A stretch of 64,000 nucleotides of DNA from an uncultured Bacilli bacterium (GTDB lineage Bacteria > Bacillota_I > Bacilli_A > RF39 > UBA660). The position numbers and the translations under genes were made by a program. The stretch's first letter is position 1, and each line of letters begins with the position of its first letter. The DNA is taken from NCBI GenBank assembly GCA_934149245.1, contig CAKPER010000003.1, positions 8,175 to 72,174 on the forward strand, in the 5' to 3' direction. The notes under the pieces were generated by a model. It worked only from the letters and a program-made list of their open reading frames with translations, did not search any database and had not been told where the DNA came from. Positions 32,423-41,099 of this stretch are shown here, piece after piece.

Positions 32423-33412
32423 TTATGGAATTACTCCCCAACCTGTTACAACATTTCTTCCTCCATTTTTTTTTGCAAGATAATTTGGTGTATTAATTAA
32501 TTTATTGTTTATGACAAGAGAAGCTGATTGACCACCATCAAGATTGGCAGCATTACGTGCTCCATATTTTTTTAATGTTTTTATAACATCTTTTAATGTA
32601 GCTCCATTAGCATAAGTTTTTCCTTCGGTTACTAAAAAAAGAACAATACCATCTTTTCTTTGGGCAATAGCGCATTTGTTAGCAATTCCATATGGTGTTC
32701 CTTCTATTTTTGAGGTTTGACCATTGATTATTAAAAATGGACCAAATTCTATTCCTTGTCTAATTCCCGCTGCGATAGCTTCCTCACCACTTACATTACT
32801 CATAAGTTTTAGTTTTCCGTCCTGTGTAAAGCCTATAATATTTCCTTTATTATTGCTTTGCCATACTATTTTACCATTATCTATTACATATCCTTGAGGA
32901 ATACTAGAATTATCCATTAATCCATTTTCAAATCCTCCACCATTTATGCAAACAGTTCCTTTGTATCTTTTGCACAAATCGATAACTCTTTCGCCTTTAT
33001 CATCAGCTACAAATTTTTTCGTTCTGATAAGCGATATTTTTGTTGGGTCATATATGATAACAATATATCCTTTTGCATTACCAACTTTTGTTGTTATTAG
33101 TTTGTATAAATCATTTTTATGTTTTTTCATTAAAACTTGTTTTTCATAACTACTTTTATAAATAACAGAATTATCAAATTTTATTTCATTAGTATTTACA
33201 TTTTCATTAATTGGAACTATATAGTTTTTTTTCATTATTTTTTTTATTTCTTTATCATTAAAAAATATTTTAGCTAGCCATTTATGATTCATTGTTTGCA
33301 TACTCGTTGTCACATATATGTTTCTGACATAATCCCATGGACCGTACAATATTATTGCTAATATTATAAAAGTTAAATCAATTATAACTACTGAAATTAT
33401 TACTTTCTTCAT
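32423..33412 (-). CDS. NagPA-like phosphodiester glycosidase domain protein
   Basis: A protein of 329 residues with an N-terminal membrane segment and a C-terminal NagPA domain (PF09992). CINGGGF, FGPFLIINGQ and AANLDGGQSASLVI match the family's conserved Asn-Gly-Gly and Asp-Gly-Gly motifs. Such domains act on phosphodiester-linked sugars. In Firmicutes they are usually extracellular, and a role in wall polymer or exopolysaccharide processing is likely. ATG at 33412 is chosen over a TTG seven codons upstream that has no ribosome binding site. The stop codon touches the target duplication of MITE-like copy 2. Confidence 0.8.
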   Translation of the reverse strand: MKKVIISVVIIDLTFIILAIILYGPWDYVRNIYVTTSMQTMNHKWLAKIFFNDKEIKKIMKKNYIVPINENVNTNEIKFDNSVIYKSSYEKQVLMKKHKNDLYKLITTKVGNAKGYIVIIYDPTKISLIRTKKFVADDKGERVIDLCKRYKGTVCINGGGFENGLMDNSSIPQGYVIDNGKIVWQSNNKGNIIGFTQDGKLKLMSNVSGEEAIAAGIRQGIEFGPFLIINGQTSKIEGTPYGIANKCAIAQRKDGIVLFLVTEGKTYANGATLKDVIKTLKKYGARNAANLDGGQSASLVINNKLINTPNYLAKKNGGRNVVTGWGVIP

Positions 33413-33500
33413 TTTTACACTACTTTCATACAATAACTTAATCTATGTTTTTATTATAACTAATTACATTGCAATTTTCAACATTTTTATTTTAAATTGA

Positions 33501-33529
33501 TTGACAAACTTGTTAATCTATTATATTAT
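33501..33529 (+). promoter_or_regulatory. Putative sigma-A promoter of the TasA-SipW-like operon
   Basis: TTGACA (33501-33506), a 17-base spacer, then TATTAT (33524-33529). A leader of about 75 bases follows before the ATG at 33610. Confidence 0.6.
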
Positions 33530-33609
33530 TACAATAGTAGTAAGATAGGGGTTCTTGCTATGTACTATATGTACTATGAGATATTTTGATGAAGTGGGAG
33601 GTGTGATGT

Positions 33610-34158
33610 ATGGCAATAATAAATAGAAAAAAGAAAATAGGTGGTATCTTTTTAGGTGCTATGACAATTATAGGAATTGGATATGCAGCTTTATCTAATA
33701 TTGATTTAAAAATTACTGGTGATGCTGTTGTTGGACCAAGTGGAGATAAATTTAATGTAAAATTGGTTTCTGTTAAAAAAAATCTTGATGGTAGTTCAAA
33801 TCCTTTATCATGTGAAATAGCTTCAGATGGATTAACTGCCCATTGTACTGCTAATTTAGAAGGAGCAACTAACTGGGAAAATACACATAATAACTATGGC
33901 GAAAATGTTTTTACTATTAAATATACTGGTAGTGATTCATATGATGCTGGTTTAACATATGAAGTTTCAAAAAGTGGTTCAAATAACATTGAAGTTGGTG
34001 TTTCTCAAACAAATGGTAGTGATGGATTAGTTAATAAATTATCTGCTGGAGAAAGTGCTGATTTTTCCGTTTATCTTTATACTTCTGCTAGAGCGCAGCT
34101 TGGTGATAAAATAGATTTTACTATTAATATAAAGGCGAAACCTATTGAAAAAAAATAA
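33610..34158 (+). CDS. TasA/CalY-like secreted fibre subunit
   Basis: A protein of 182 residues. The N-terminus, KKIGGIFLGAMTIIGIGYAA, is a SipW-type signal peptide, and the mature part is beta-rich and polar, as in TasA/camelysin-like proteins. The next gene encodes a SipW-like signal peptidase, the expected processing enzyme. TasA-type subunits polymerise into extracellular fibres of the biofilm matrix. The mature part has two Cys residues (SCEIASDGLTAHC), which could form a disulphide. GGGAGG lies eight bases before the ATG. The family is assigned from the signal type and context, and sequence similarity beyond that is weak. Confidence 0.68.
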   Translation: MAIINRKKKIGGIFLGAMTIIGIGYAALSNIDLKITGDAVVGPSGDKFNVKLVSVKKNLDGSSNPLSCEIASDGLTAHCTANLEGATNWENTHNNYGENVFTIKYTGSDSYDAGLTYEVSKSGSNNIEVGVSQTNGSDGLVNKLSAGESADFSVYLYTSARAQLGDKIDFTINIKAKPIEKK

Positions 34159-34178
34159 ATTAATTTAGGGTGAAATAA

Positions 34179-35285
34179 ATGAGAAATGATTTGTCAAAAA
34201 TATACATAATTGAATTGTTTGCAATTTTTTTCACTCTTCTTAATTTTTTTATATTTAAATTAAATTATGTATGGTTAGTTGTTGTTTTTACTTTCTTTAC
34301 ATTACTGGCTTTTTTAATTATAGGAAATAAAAAGGTAAAATTTATAAATGCTATAGAAGTTAGATTATTAATGATTGCTTTTGGAATTGTTTATTTAATT
34401 TTATTTTATTTATTAGGAATATATTTTGGGTTTTATAGATCAGTTGTAACAGTTAGTTTTAATTCTCTGTTTCGTTATTTAGTTCCAATTATTATAATAA
34501 TAGTAGAAACAGAATTATTAAAAAATTTGTTTTTTTCAAGAAAGAATAAGATTTCTTATGTTTTAGGAACTGTGCTATTTGTTATGATAGATATTAATTT
34601 AAATAAGAGTATTACAGTAGATTATAATTTGTCATCTCTTTTAAATTTTTTTGGGTACGTAGTATTAACTTCGATTTCATCTAACTTATTGTACAATTAT
34701 ATTTGTATTAACTTTGGTTATGAATCTAATATAGTTTTTCGAATACTTACGACATGTTATATTTATGTTATTCCTTTTGTTCCTAATGTTTATATGTTTA
34801 TTAGAATATTTTTGAAAATGTTTAGTCATTTTCTAATTTATATAATTCTATATAATCTTTATTATAAAAAGTACCATAGGTTTGAGAAAACAAATTTATT
34901 TGAAAAGTTATTATGGAGTATATCTTTTTGCTTTGTAATTATTTTTTGTGTTTTAGTTTCTTGTAAATTTAAGTACGGTATGTTGGTTGTAGGTTCTGGT
35001 TCAATGACTGGAACTATTAATAAGGGTGATGCAGTTATTTTTGAAAAATATAAATCTCAAAATTTAGATGTTGGTGATATTGTTGTTTTTCAGAGAAATA
35101 ATATGGTAGTCATTCATAGAATTATTAATATTGATGGAGATGGTACACGAATATATACTAAAGGTGATTTTAATGTTCAGGAAGATGATGGGTATGCGAG
35201 TGATAAAGATATCATTGGTATAGTTAGATTTAAAATTCATTATTTTGGTATTCCATCTTTACTATTAAAAGAATTAGTAGGATGA
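34179..35285 (+). CDS. sipW: SipW-like signal peptidase I with extra membrane domain
   Basis: A protein of 368 residues. Residues ~1-255 form about seven to eight membrane helices. The catalytic domain follows: VGSGSMTGTINKGD with the nucleophilic Ser (~272), VVIHRII with His (~311) in place of the usual Lys, and TKGDFN. This Ser-His arrangement is the ER-type (SipW) signal peptidase. Ordinary SipW is about 190 residues, so the N-terminal membrane domain is an addition. It should cleave the TasA-like protein encoded just upstream. It lies 20 bases after that gene. Confidence 0.82.
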   Translation: MRNDLSKIYIIELFAIFFTLLNFFIFKLNYVWLVVVFTFFTLLAFLIIGNKKVKFINAIEVRLLMIAFGIVYLILFYLLGIYFGFYRSVVTVSFNSLFRYLVPIIIIIVETELLKNLFFSRKNKISYVLGTVLFVMIDINLNKSITVDYNLSSLLNFFGYVVLTSISSNLLYNYICINFGYESNIVFRILTTCYIYVIPFVPNVYMFIRIFLKMFSHFLIYIILYNLYYKKYHRFEKTNLFEKLLWSISFCFVIIFCVLVSCKFKYGMLVVGSGSMTGTINKGDAVIFEKYKSQNLDVGDIVVFQRNNMVVIHRIINIDGDGTRIYTKGDFNVQEDDGYASDKDIIGIVRFKIHYFGIPSLLLKELVG

Positions 35286-35289
35286 TAGT

Positions 35290-36366
35290 ATGAAGAATAA
35301 AAAAAAGTGGTCTTTATTGAAAATGTTGTTGACATTGATTATAACAAATTTTATATGCATAATATTTGGTATTGTTATTTGTTATCAAAAAAATAATGAT
35401 ATTAGTCTTGCGTATAATAGTACACAAGACATTGATTATAAGGTTTATTTGATAGATAATAATTTTTTTAAAGATGATTATTTAGAAAAAGGAAATCAAT
35501 ATATTTCAGAAATTGTTGATTATATTAATATTAAATTTAAATATAAATTTAATATTGCAGATTATATGAATTTAAATTCAAAATATAAGTATAAAATAAT
35601 TTCTAATTTGCAAATAATTGATAAAGAAAATGGTAATATTTTATACAATAGTGATAATGATTTATTAAAAAAAGAATTAACAGGATATTATAATTCTTTT
35701 AAGATTGACGAAGAAGTTAAAATAGATTATAAAAAGTATAATGAAATTGTTTGTGATATTATAAATAAGTATGATTTACAAAATATAAAATCTGAATTAA
35801 AGATTAGTTTAAAAGTTGACAATTTGATTAATGCTAAAGGTTTAAAAAAGCAAAAGAATCTAGATAGTACTATTTCGGCATCTATTCCTCTTAATATTAA
35901 AACGTTTAATATTAGAACTGATAAGAGAAAAATTGATACTCATGAAGATAATTATATAAAAGTTGCTAATAAAAATATAAATAATAATTCTAAATTTGTT
36001 ATTATGTTTATGATTGTTATTGAATTGTTAATGCTGATTGGCTATATTATTTTAAAAGTTGGTAGAATGAAAAACAATTATCAATTAATATATAATAGAG
36101 AGATTAATAGAATAATAAAAAAATATGGTTGTTTTATTCAAAGGGTTTATAATACATTTGATTTGACAGGATATCAAATAATAAGAGTAAGAGATTTTAA
36201 AAATTTGCTGGATATAATGGAAATTATTAATTCACCTATATTAATGCTGGAGAATAAAACTAAAGATGGTTGTTTTTTTGTTGTAATAACAAACACAAAA
36301 TTTATTTATGTATATGGTGTTAAGGTAAGTGAAATAAAAAAAAGATTAAATAATAAAGATAATTAA
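35290..36366 (+). CDS. DUF5305-like membrane protein
   Basis: A protein of 358 residues with an N-terminal membrane helix, an extracellular beta-rich domain (~40-225) containing IDYKVYLIDNNFF, a second membrane helix near 240-260 and a cytoplasmic C-terminal part of ~100 residues. The layout fits DUF5305 proteins, which are encoded beside SipW-like signal peptidases in archaea and Firmicutes. Five bases separate it from sipW. Its role is unknown; it may anchor or guide the fibre subunit. The cytoplasmic end suggests signalling or assembly control, which is inference. Confidence 0.6.
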   Translation: MKNKKKWSLLKMLLTLIITNFICIIFGIVICYQKNNDISLAYNSTQDIDYKVYLIDNNFFKDDYLEKGNQYISEIVDYINIKFKYKFNIADYMNLNSKYKYKIISNLQIIDKENGNILYNSDNDLLKKELTGYYNSFKIDEEVKIDYKKYNEIVCDIINKYDLQNIKSELKISLKVDNLINAKGLKKQKNLDSTISASIPLNIKTFNIRTDKRKIDTHEDNYIKVANKNINNNSKFVIMFMIVIELLMLIGYIILKVGRMKNNYQLIYNREINRIIKKYGCFIQRVYNTFDLTGYQIIRVRDFKNLLDIMEIINSPILMLENKTKDGCFFVVITNTKFIYVYGVKVSEIKKRLNNKDN

Positions 36367-36388
36367 TTGAGAAAGGTTATCTTTTTTT
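36355..36388 (+). terminator. Terminator of the TasA-SipW-like operon
   Basis: AAAGATAA (36355-36362) pairs with TTATCTTT (36377-36384), and T follow. The stem starts inside the last codons of the DUF5305-like gene. Confidence 0.7.
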
Positions 36389-36630
36389 CTTTGTGTGTAT
36401 ATCTTAAAAAAATTATAGACTAAATATAATATAATATGAATTTTTAAAGTAAAATGTCAAATTAGTGTCAAATAAAAAAAGTAAAACTTACAGTTTTTAT
36501 GGAATTTTATTCTAAAAAAAATAAGTTTTATAGAAATTTAATCGTTAAAAATTAAATTTTAAGTATAAATCTTAAATTTATGGCCAAAAATTACCAATAT
36601 ATTTATTAATAAATATTTAAAATAGTCATT
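36389..36630. other. AT-rich gap before ssb
   Basis: Very AT-rich DNA without a convincing open frame, tRNA or riboswitch. I see nothing specific except short A and T runs. The ssb promoter follows at 36631. Confidence 0.6.
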
Positions 36631-36658
36631 TTGAATAAAAAAATAAGTGTGTTATATT
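36631..36658 (+). promoter_or_regulatory. Putative promoter for ssb
   Basis: TTGAAT (36631-36636), a 16-base spacer, then TATATT (36653-36658), 23 bases before the ATG. Confidence 0.55.
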
Positions 36659-36681
36659 CTCTAACGAAGGGAGGAAATAAT

Positions 36682-37056
36682 ATGTTGAATCAAGTAGTTT
36701 TAGTTGGTAGAATAGTTAAAACACCTGAACTTAGAATAACAGAGAATGGTAAGAAAACCAGTCGTATGACGCTTGCTGTTCCAAGAAATTACAAAAATAT
36801 GGAAGGTGAATATGATACCGATTTTTTAGATTGTACTTTATGGACTAGTGTTGCTGAGAATACTAGTGAATATTGTCAAACTGGCGATATGGTTGGTGTT
36901 AAAGGAAGACTTCAAACTAGAATAATTCAAAATGAAGATGGAACTAAGAAAAAAAGAACTGAAATAGTTGCTGAAAGAGTTACTTTTTTAGCTCAATCAA
37001 CTGCAAATAAAGAAGCAAATACTGGTAAAAAATCAATTAAAGAAACAAAGGAGTAA
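36682..37056 (+). CDS. ssb: Single-stranded DNA-binding protein, short form
   Basis: A protein of 124 residues with an OB fold: LNQVVLVGRIVKTPELR at the start and FLDCTLWTSVAENTSEY in the middle. It binds single-stranded DNA as a tetramer in replication and repair. The C-terminus ends in KETKE, without the acidic DDDIPF-like tip that recruits partner proteins. It therefore resembles the short SsbB type used in competence or mobile elements, and another full-length SSB is probably encoded elsewhere. ATG at 36682 follows AAGGGAGG. It stands alone, not between rpsF and rpsR as the main ssb usually does. Confidence 0.85.
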   Translation: MLNQVVLVGRIVKTPELRITENGKKTSRMTLAVPRNYKNMEGEYDTDFLDCTLWTSVAENTSEYCQTGDMVGVKGRLQTRIIQNEDGTKKKRTEIVAERVTFLAQSTANKEANTGKKSIKETKE

Positions 37057-37092
37057 TATCTTAAAAATTAAGGGGAAAATTACTCCTTTTTT
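37047..37092 (+). terminator. Terminator after ssb
   Basis: AAAGGAGTAAT (37047-37057) pairs perfectly with ATTACTCCTTT (37079-37089), then T to 37092. The stop codon is inside the 5' arm. Confidence 0.85.
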
Positions 37093-37186
37093 AATAGATA
37101 TTTTACTATCTAATATATGTAAAATACATTATTATTAATTGTCAAATAATTTATATTATGCTAGACTAAAATTAGAAGGTGATTGC

Positions 37187-38560
37187 ATGGTGATTTTTAA
37201 TAAAAAAGCAAAAAGTGATGATAAAACAAAAAAATCACTTGAAATAATAAAAAAGGAAAAAACGAGGATAAAAGATTCTAAAAAAAAGTTAAAATTGGAA
37301 AAGAAAAAAATAAGGCAAGAAAGGTATAGAAAATTTTTTTCCACAAAACTGGGGAAAATTATAAAAAAAGCATTATTTTTAAATGAAAAGGAGGAAAAAC
37401 CATCATTAAGGGAACAATTTTTTATAGCCTTATATTATGAATTTTTAGGAGCAATAATATGCTTATTGATATTATTTGTTTTATCAGGTGGAAAAAATTA
37501 CTTTAAACTTTATAGAGAATTAAACAAATTGATTGATACCTACGATACAATTACAAATAATTATTACGGACAAATTGATAAAAAAGAATTAGTAGATTCT
37601 GCAACGTCATCTATGGTTTCAAGTATAAATGATAGTTTCACTAATTATACAAATCAAGATGATACAAATTCTTTTATGGAAAATATTAAAGGTAAATATA
37701 AAGGAATAGGTGCAACAGTAGCAACTGACAAAGATAATAATAATATCGTTGTAGAAATATTCGATGATAGTCCAGCAAAAAAGGCAGGTTTAAAAGTAAA
37801 TGATATTATTTTAAAAATAAATAATAAGTCATTTAAAAATAAGACAAGTTCTGATATTGCTGATTATGTTAAAAATAGTCCTACTTCTAAATTAAATATA
37901 TTAGTAAAAAGAAATAATAAAGAAATAAAAATAACCATTAAACGCGAAGAAATTGACATTCCAACAGTAACTGGTAAAATAATAGAACAAGATAATAAAA
38001 AAATAGGATACATAAATATCTCTATATTTACATCTATTACAACAAATCAGTTTAAGAAGCAATTAGCTAAATTAGAAGGCAAAGAAATAGATGGCTTGAT
38101 TATTGATGTAAGAGACAACTCGGGTGGTTATTTATCAACGGTAACTGATATATCAAGTTTATTTCTAAAAAAGGGGCAAATAATTTATCAGCTTTCTAGT
38201 AAAAGTGGTGTTGAAAAGATAAAAGATAATACCAAAGAAAGTAGGAGTTATCCAATTGCAGTTATAATAAACAAAAATAGTGCTTCAGCTTCAGAAATAT
38301 TGGCTTCATCTATAAAAGAAAGTTATAAAGGTCACATTATAGGTGTTAACAGCTATGGTAAAGGAACTGTTCAAAAAACAAAGCAATTATTAGATGGCAG
38401 TATGATAAAATTTACAATAGAAAAATGGTTAACTCCAACTGGAAAGTGGATTAATAAAAAAGGTGTAAAACCAACAGAATATATAGAATATGATCCAACA
38501 ACTGCAGATAATCAATTATCTAAATCTGTAGAAATAATTTTAGGGGACTTATCTAAATAA
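37187..38560 (+). CDS. C-terminal processing peptidase, S41 family
   Basis: A protein of 457 residues. A basic, coiled-coil-like cytoplasmic N-terminus (~1-70), one membrane helix (~90-110), a PDZ domain (YKGIGATVATDK onwards) and the S41 catalytic domain with NSASASEIL (Ser) and YGKGTVQ (Lys dyad partner) are seen in that order. CtpA/CtpB proteases cut exported proteins near their C-termini; in Bacillus, CtpB activates sigma-K processing. The basic N-terminal extension is longer than in CtpA and its role is unknown. ATG at 37187 follows GAAGGTGAT. Confidence 0.85.
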   Translation: MVIFNKKAKSDDKTKKSLEIIKKEKTRIKDSKKKLKLEKKKIRQERYRKFFSTKLGKIIKKALFLNEKEEKPSLREQFFIALYYEFLGAIICLLILFVLSGGKNYFKLYRELNKLIDTYDTITNNYYGQIDKKELVDSATSSMVSSINDSFTNYTNQDDTNSFMENIKGKYKGIGATVATDKDNNNIVVEIFDDSPAKKAGLKVNDIILKINNKSFKNKTSSDIADYVKNSPTSKLNILVKRNNKEIKITIKREEIDIPTVTGKIIEQDNKKIGYINISIFTSITTNQFKKQLAKLEGKEIDGLIIDVRDNSGGYLSTVTDISSLFLKKGQIIYQLSSKSGVEKIKDNTKESRSYPIAVIINKNSASASEILASSIKESYKGHIIGVNSYGKGTVQKTKQLLDGSMIKFTIEKWLTPTGKWINKKGVKPTEYIEYDPTTADNQLSKSVEIILGDLSK

Positions 38561-38663
38561 AGTCTTCTTTTTAGGTGCTAAAACATATGTAAAAATATGG
38601 AAAAAATTGCTAAAAAGTGATATAATAAAGGTGTTACTACATGAAAGGAGTGAACAACCTAAA

Positions 38664-39386
38664 ATGTTAAGGTTTATTATATGTGAAGATAACAAAGAAT
38701 TTAATAGTAGAATTTCTGAGATAATTAACAAAGTCATGATGTCCTACAATTTTGAGTACAAACTAAATAAGTTCTTTGAATATAATAAAGAAGTAGAACA
38801 AGTTATATTTTTAAAGAACGAACATAAAATCTATATATTAGATATAGAATTGCCCGAAATATCTGGTTTAGAAATAGCTTCAATTATAAGAGAAAATGAC
38901 CAAGAAAGTACTATAATTTTTATAACATCACATCCAGAATGTCAAAATGATATCTTTTATTCAAGACTATTAGCAATTGACTATATCAATAAAGATAAGT
39001 TGTGGGCTGGAAGACTGGAAAGCACTTTAAACTATTCTATAAAGAAGTTAAATAAAAAAAGAGTATTTATCTTTGAATTTAATTACAATAGTTATCGATT
39101 ATTAATAGATGAAATACTATATATTGAAAGAGCAAGAATAAATAAAAGATGTATTATTCATACAGAAAGTGGAGAGACTTATAAAATATGTGCATCTATT
39201 TCAGAACTTAAAGGTAAATTAGGACCAAGCTTTTATCAAACTCATCAATCCTGTTTAGTAAATGTTGAAAAAATAAAATGGGTTAATTACAATAAGAATT
39301 TGATAGTATTTAACAATAATACTGAATTATATTTACTATCAAATAGAAATAGGAAAGGATTGAAAGAATATGTCACAAGTTATTGA
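38664..39386 (+). CDS. agrA: LytTR response regulator, AgrA-like
   Basis: A protein of 240 residues with a receiver domain (phospho-acceptor Asp60 in YILDIELPE) and a C-terminal LytTR DNA-binding domain (from ~145, with FYQTHQSCLVN). It is the response regulator of the peptide quorum-sensing system encoded here with agrC, agrD and agrB. ATG at 38664 lies 13 bases after AAAGGAG, longer than ideal, but no closer in-frame start exists. It overlaps agrC by 17 bases. The order agrA then agrC is the reverse of the staphylococcal agrBDCA order. Confidence 0.85.
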   Translation: MLRFIICEDNKEFNSRISEIINKVMMSYNFEYKLNKFFEYNKEVEQVIFLKNEHKIYILDIELPEISGLEIASIIRENDQESTIIFITSHPECQNDIFYSRLLAIDYINKDKLWAGRLESTLNYSIKKLNKKRVFIFEFNYNSYRLLIDEILYIERARINKRCIIHTESGETYKICASISELKGKLGPSFYQTHQSCLVNVEKIKWVNYNKNLIVFNNNTELYLLSNRNRKGLKEYVTSY

Positions 39387-40719
39387 AGCAATAATTGAAT
39401 TAGTCATAACGACAATAGGAGTGTATTTGTTTGGTAGAATAGCCTTAAATAAGAAAATAGAGGTTTCTAAGTCAAAATTTCTAGTCTTCTTTATAATAAC
39501 TGTTGTTTGTAACACGATAATATATCTAAATTTAACTGGTACATTGAAAACAATACTAATGGAAATAATAAATATAATATTTTTTGTTAAAGTTTTTAAG
39601 ATTTCAATGTCAAAGTCAATATTTTTAACGTTAATACATTTATTATTTCTGGTTCTTGCTGAGTTATTACAATTCTTTGTAATTACAAAAATATTAATAA
39701 TAGATGTGGAATTTTGCTATAGAGAAATTATGGGAAGTATTTATTCTAGTTTTATAAGTTGTGTACTATTAATTACTATTACAATTTTTATCAGAAAATT
39801 GCTAAGATTTATATTAAATACAAAGATATCTTCGAATTTAAAAATAATAATATATTCTATAATGACACTCTTATGTACAATAGGACTTTTCTATAAAATG
39901 ATAAGTGAATTTAAAATAAGTAATGATATTATGAGTTATTTGGTTTCATTAATGATGTTGATAGTGGTTTTAATTGGACTAATTAGACAAGCAATAGACA
40001 ATGTTATTTTAAGCGAAAAATATGAAAATGTATTAGATTATATGTCTGGATATGAACATGAAGTAGAAAATCAAAGAATAGTAAGACATGAAGCTAAAAA
40101 TGAATTAATAATAATAAAAAGTAAAATATGTGATGGAGAAAGTTCCAAAGAACTGATGGATTATATAGATGAAATTTTAGATGAAAAAGTAGAGTTTAAA
40201 GAAGAAAAGTATGCTAAGTTTGGGTATTTACCTCCAAATGGTATAAAAGGCTTATTATATTTTAAAGCACAACAGGGTCAAAATGAAGGGTTAAATATTT
40301 CGTTAAATGTATCTAGTAGAGTTGAAAATTCAAATATTTATAATCTTAATTCTAAAGAGGAAAAGTGTCTAGGAAAAATTTTAGGAGTATTCTTAGATAA
40401 TGCTGTTGAAGCATCATTAAAATCTAAGGCTAAAGAGTTTGGAATAGAAGTATATTTAAATTCTGATAGTGAATGTGAAATAATAATAGGTAATTCTTTT
40501 GATGAAGATATTGATGTAACTAAAATTGGTAAAGAAAGATTTTCTACTAAAGGTAAAACAAGAGGACATGGACTTTTACTAGTAAATTTATTGCTAGAGA
40601 TGAATAAAAAGGCCTTTAATGTAAAAACAGATATTGGACAAGGAATATATGTTCAAACTATTACAATCAAAAAAAGACCAATAAATAGGATTAAAAAGAA
40701 AAAACATAGTAATAAATAA
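39370..40719 (+). CDS. agrC: Sensor histidine kinase, AgrC-like
   Basis: A protein of 449 residues with six to seven membrane helices (~1-215), a linker helix with RHEAKNELIIIKSKI (His as phospho-acceptor; RHDxxN-type box), and a GHKL ATPase domain with LDNAVEAS (N box), and KTRGHGLLLVN (G box). Architecture and neighbours match AgrC, the receptor for the cyclic autoinducer peptide. It overlaps agrA by 17 bases, so the two are coexpressed. The C-terminal tail is basic, KKRPINRIKKKK. Confidence 0.85.
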   Translation: MSQVIEAIIELVITTIGVYLFGRIALNKKIEVSKSKFLVFFIITVVCNTIIYLNLTGTLKTILMEIINIIFFVKVFKISMSKSIFLTLIHLLFLVLAELLQFFVITKILIIDVEFCYREIMGSIYSSFISCVLLITITIFIRKLLRFILNTKISSNLKIIIYSIMTLLCTIGLFYKMISEFKISNDIMSYLVSLMMLIVVLIGLIRQAIDNVILSEKYENVLDYMSGYEHEVENQRIVRHEAKNELIIIKSKICDGESSKELMDYIDEILDEKVEFKEEKYAKFGYLPPNGIKGLLYFKAQQGQNEGLNISLNVSSRVENSNIYNLNSKEEKCLGKILGVFLDNAVEASLKSKAKEFGIEVYLNSDSECEIIIGNSFDEDIDVTKIGKERFSTKGKTRGHGLLLVNLLLEMNKKAFNVKTDIGQGIYVQTITIKKRPINRIKKKKHSNK

Positions 40720-40757
40720 TATCTAGTAATTATTCGTGATGATTGAAGTAATATATA

Positions 40758-40790
40758 AAAAGAACATCTAAAAATTAAGATGTTCTTTTC
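40758..40790. terminator. Bidirectional terminator between agrC and agrD
   Basis: AAAAGAACATC (40758-40768) pairs perfectly with GATGTTCTTTT (40779-40789). A and T runs on either side allow it to work on both strands. Confidence 0.8.
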
Positions 40791-40870
40791 GATATTTATT
40801 AACTTGATTTATTAACTTGAATCTAGTTTTAGTTTGAATATTTTAAAAAACAAAGTTTCTATTTTATGTA

Positions 40871-40901
40871 GAAAATCCCATTTCGATTATCGAAATAGGA
40901 T
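40871..40901 (-). terminator. Candidate terminator of agrBD
   Basis: Read leftwards, TCCTATTTCG and CGAAATGGGA form a stem with one G-T pair and a five-base loop, followed by TTTTC. It lies 35 bases after the agrD stop. Confidence 0.6.
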
Positions 40902-40935
40902 TAAGTGTTGATTTTGAAAGTAAAATAATTTAGAT

Positions 40936-41058
40936 TTATTTTTCAATTAAAGATTTTGGAGCGGTTGGTTCGTCAAATACTATTATAGGACAACTAACAG
41001 TTCCCATATCAGCAGTCATGCCTCCTATTTTAGCTAATAGATTAGCAATAAAATTCAT
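40936..41058 (-). CDS. agrD: Autoinducing peptide precursor AgrD
   Basis: A protein of 40 residues read leftwards, with an excellent GGAGG seven bases before ATG. The N-terminal half (MNFIANLLAKIGGM) is an amphipathic helix, as in AgrD. Cys23 starts the core CPIIVF, and the tail DEPTAPKSL aligns with the DEVEVPKEL tail of staphylococcal AgrD, the part AgrB needs. If cleavage is before Asp29 as in Staphylococcus, the thiolactone ring has six residues (Cys23-Phe28) instead of five. The gene is 41 bases after agrB. Position, tail motif and Cys make the call secure despite its size. Confidence 0.85.
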   Translation of the reverse strand: MNFIANLLAKIGGMTADMGTVSCPIIVFDEPTAPKSLIEK

Positions 41059-41099
41059 AATAATTCCTCCTTCTAAATTTTTATTTATGTTTAAATTTA

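Noticed and set aside
38641..38670. Tiny leader peptide frame overlapping the agrA start
   Set aside because: It has nine codons and no ribosome binding site of its own; the AAAGGAG inside it is better explained as the agrA site.
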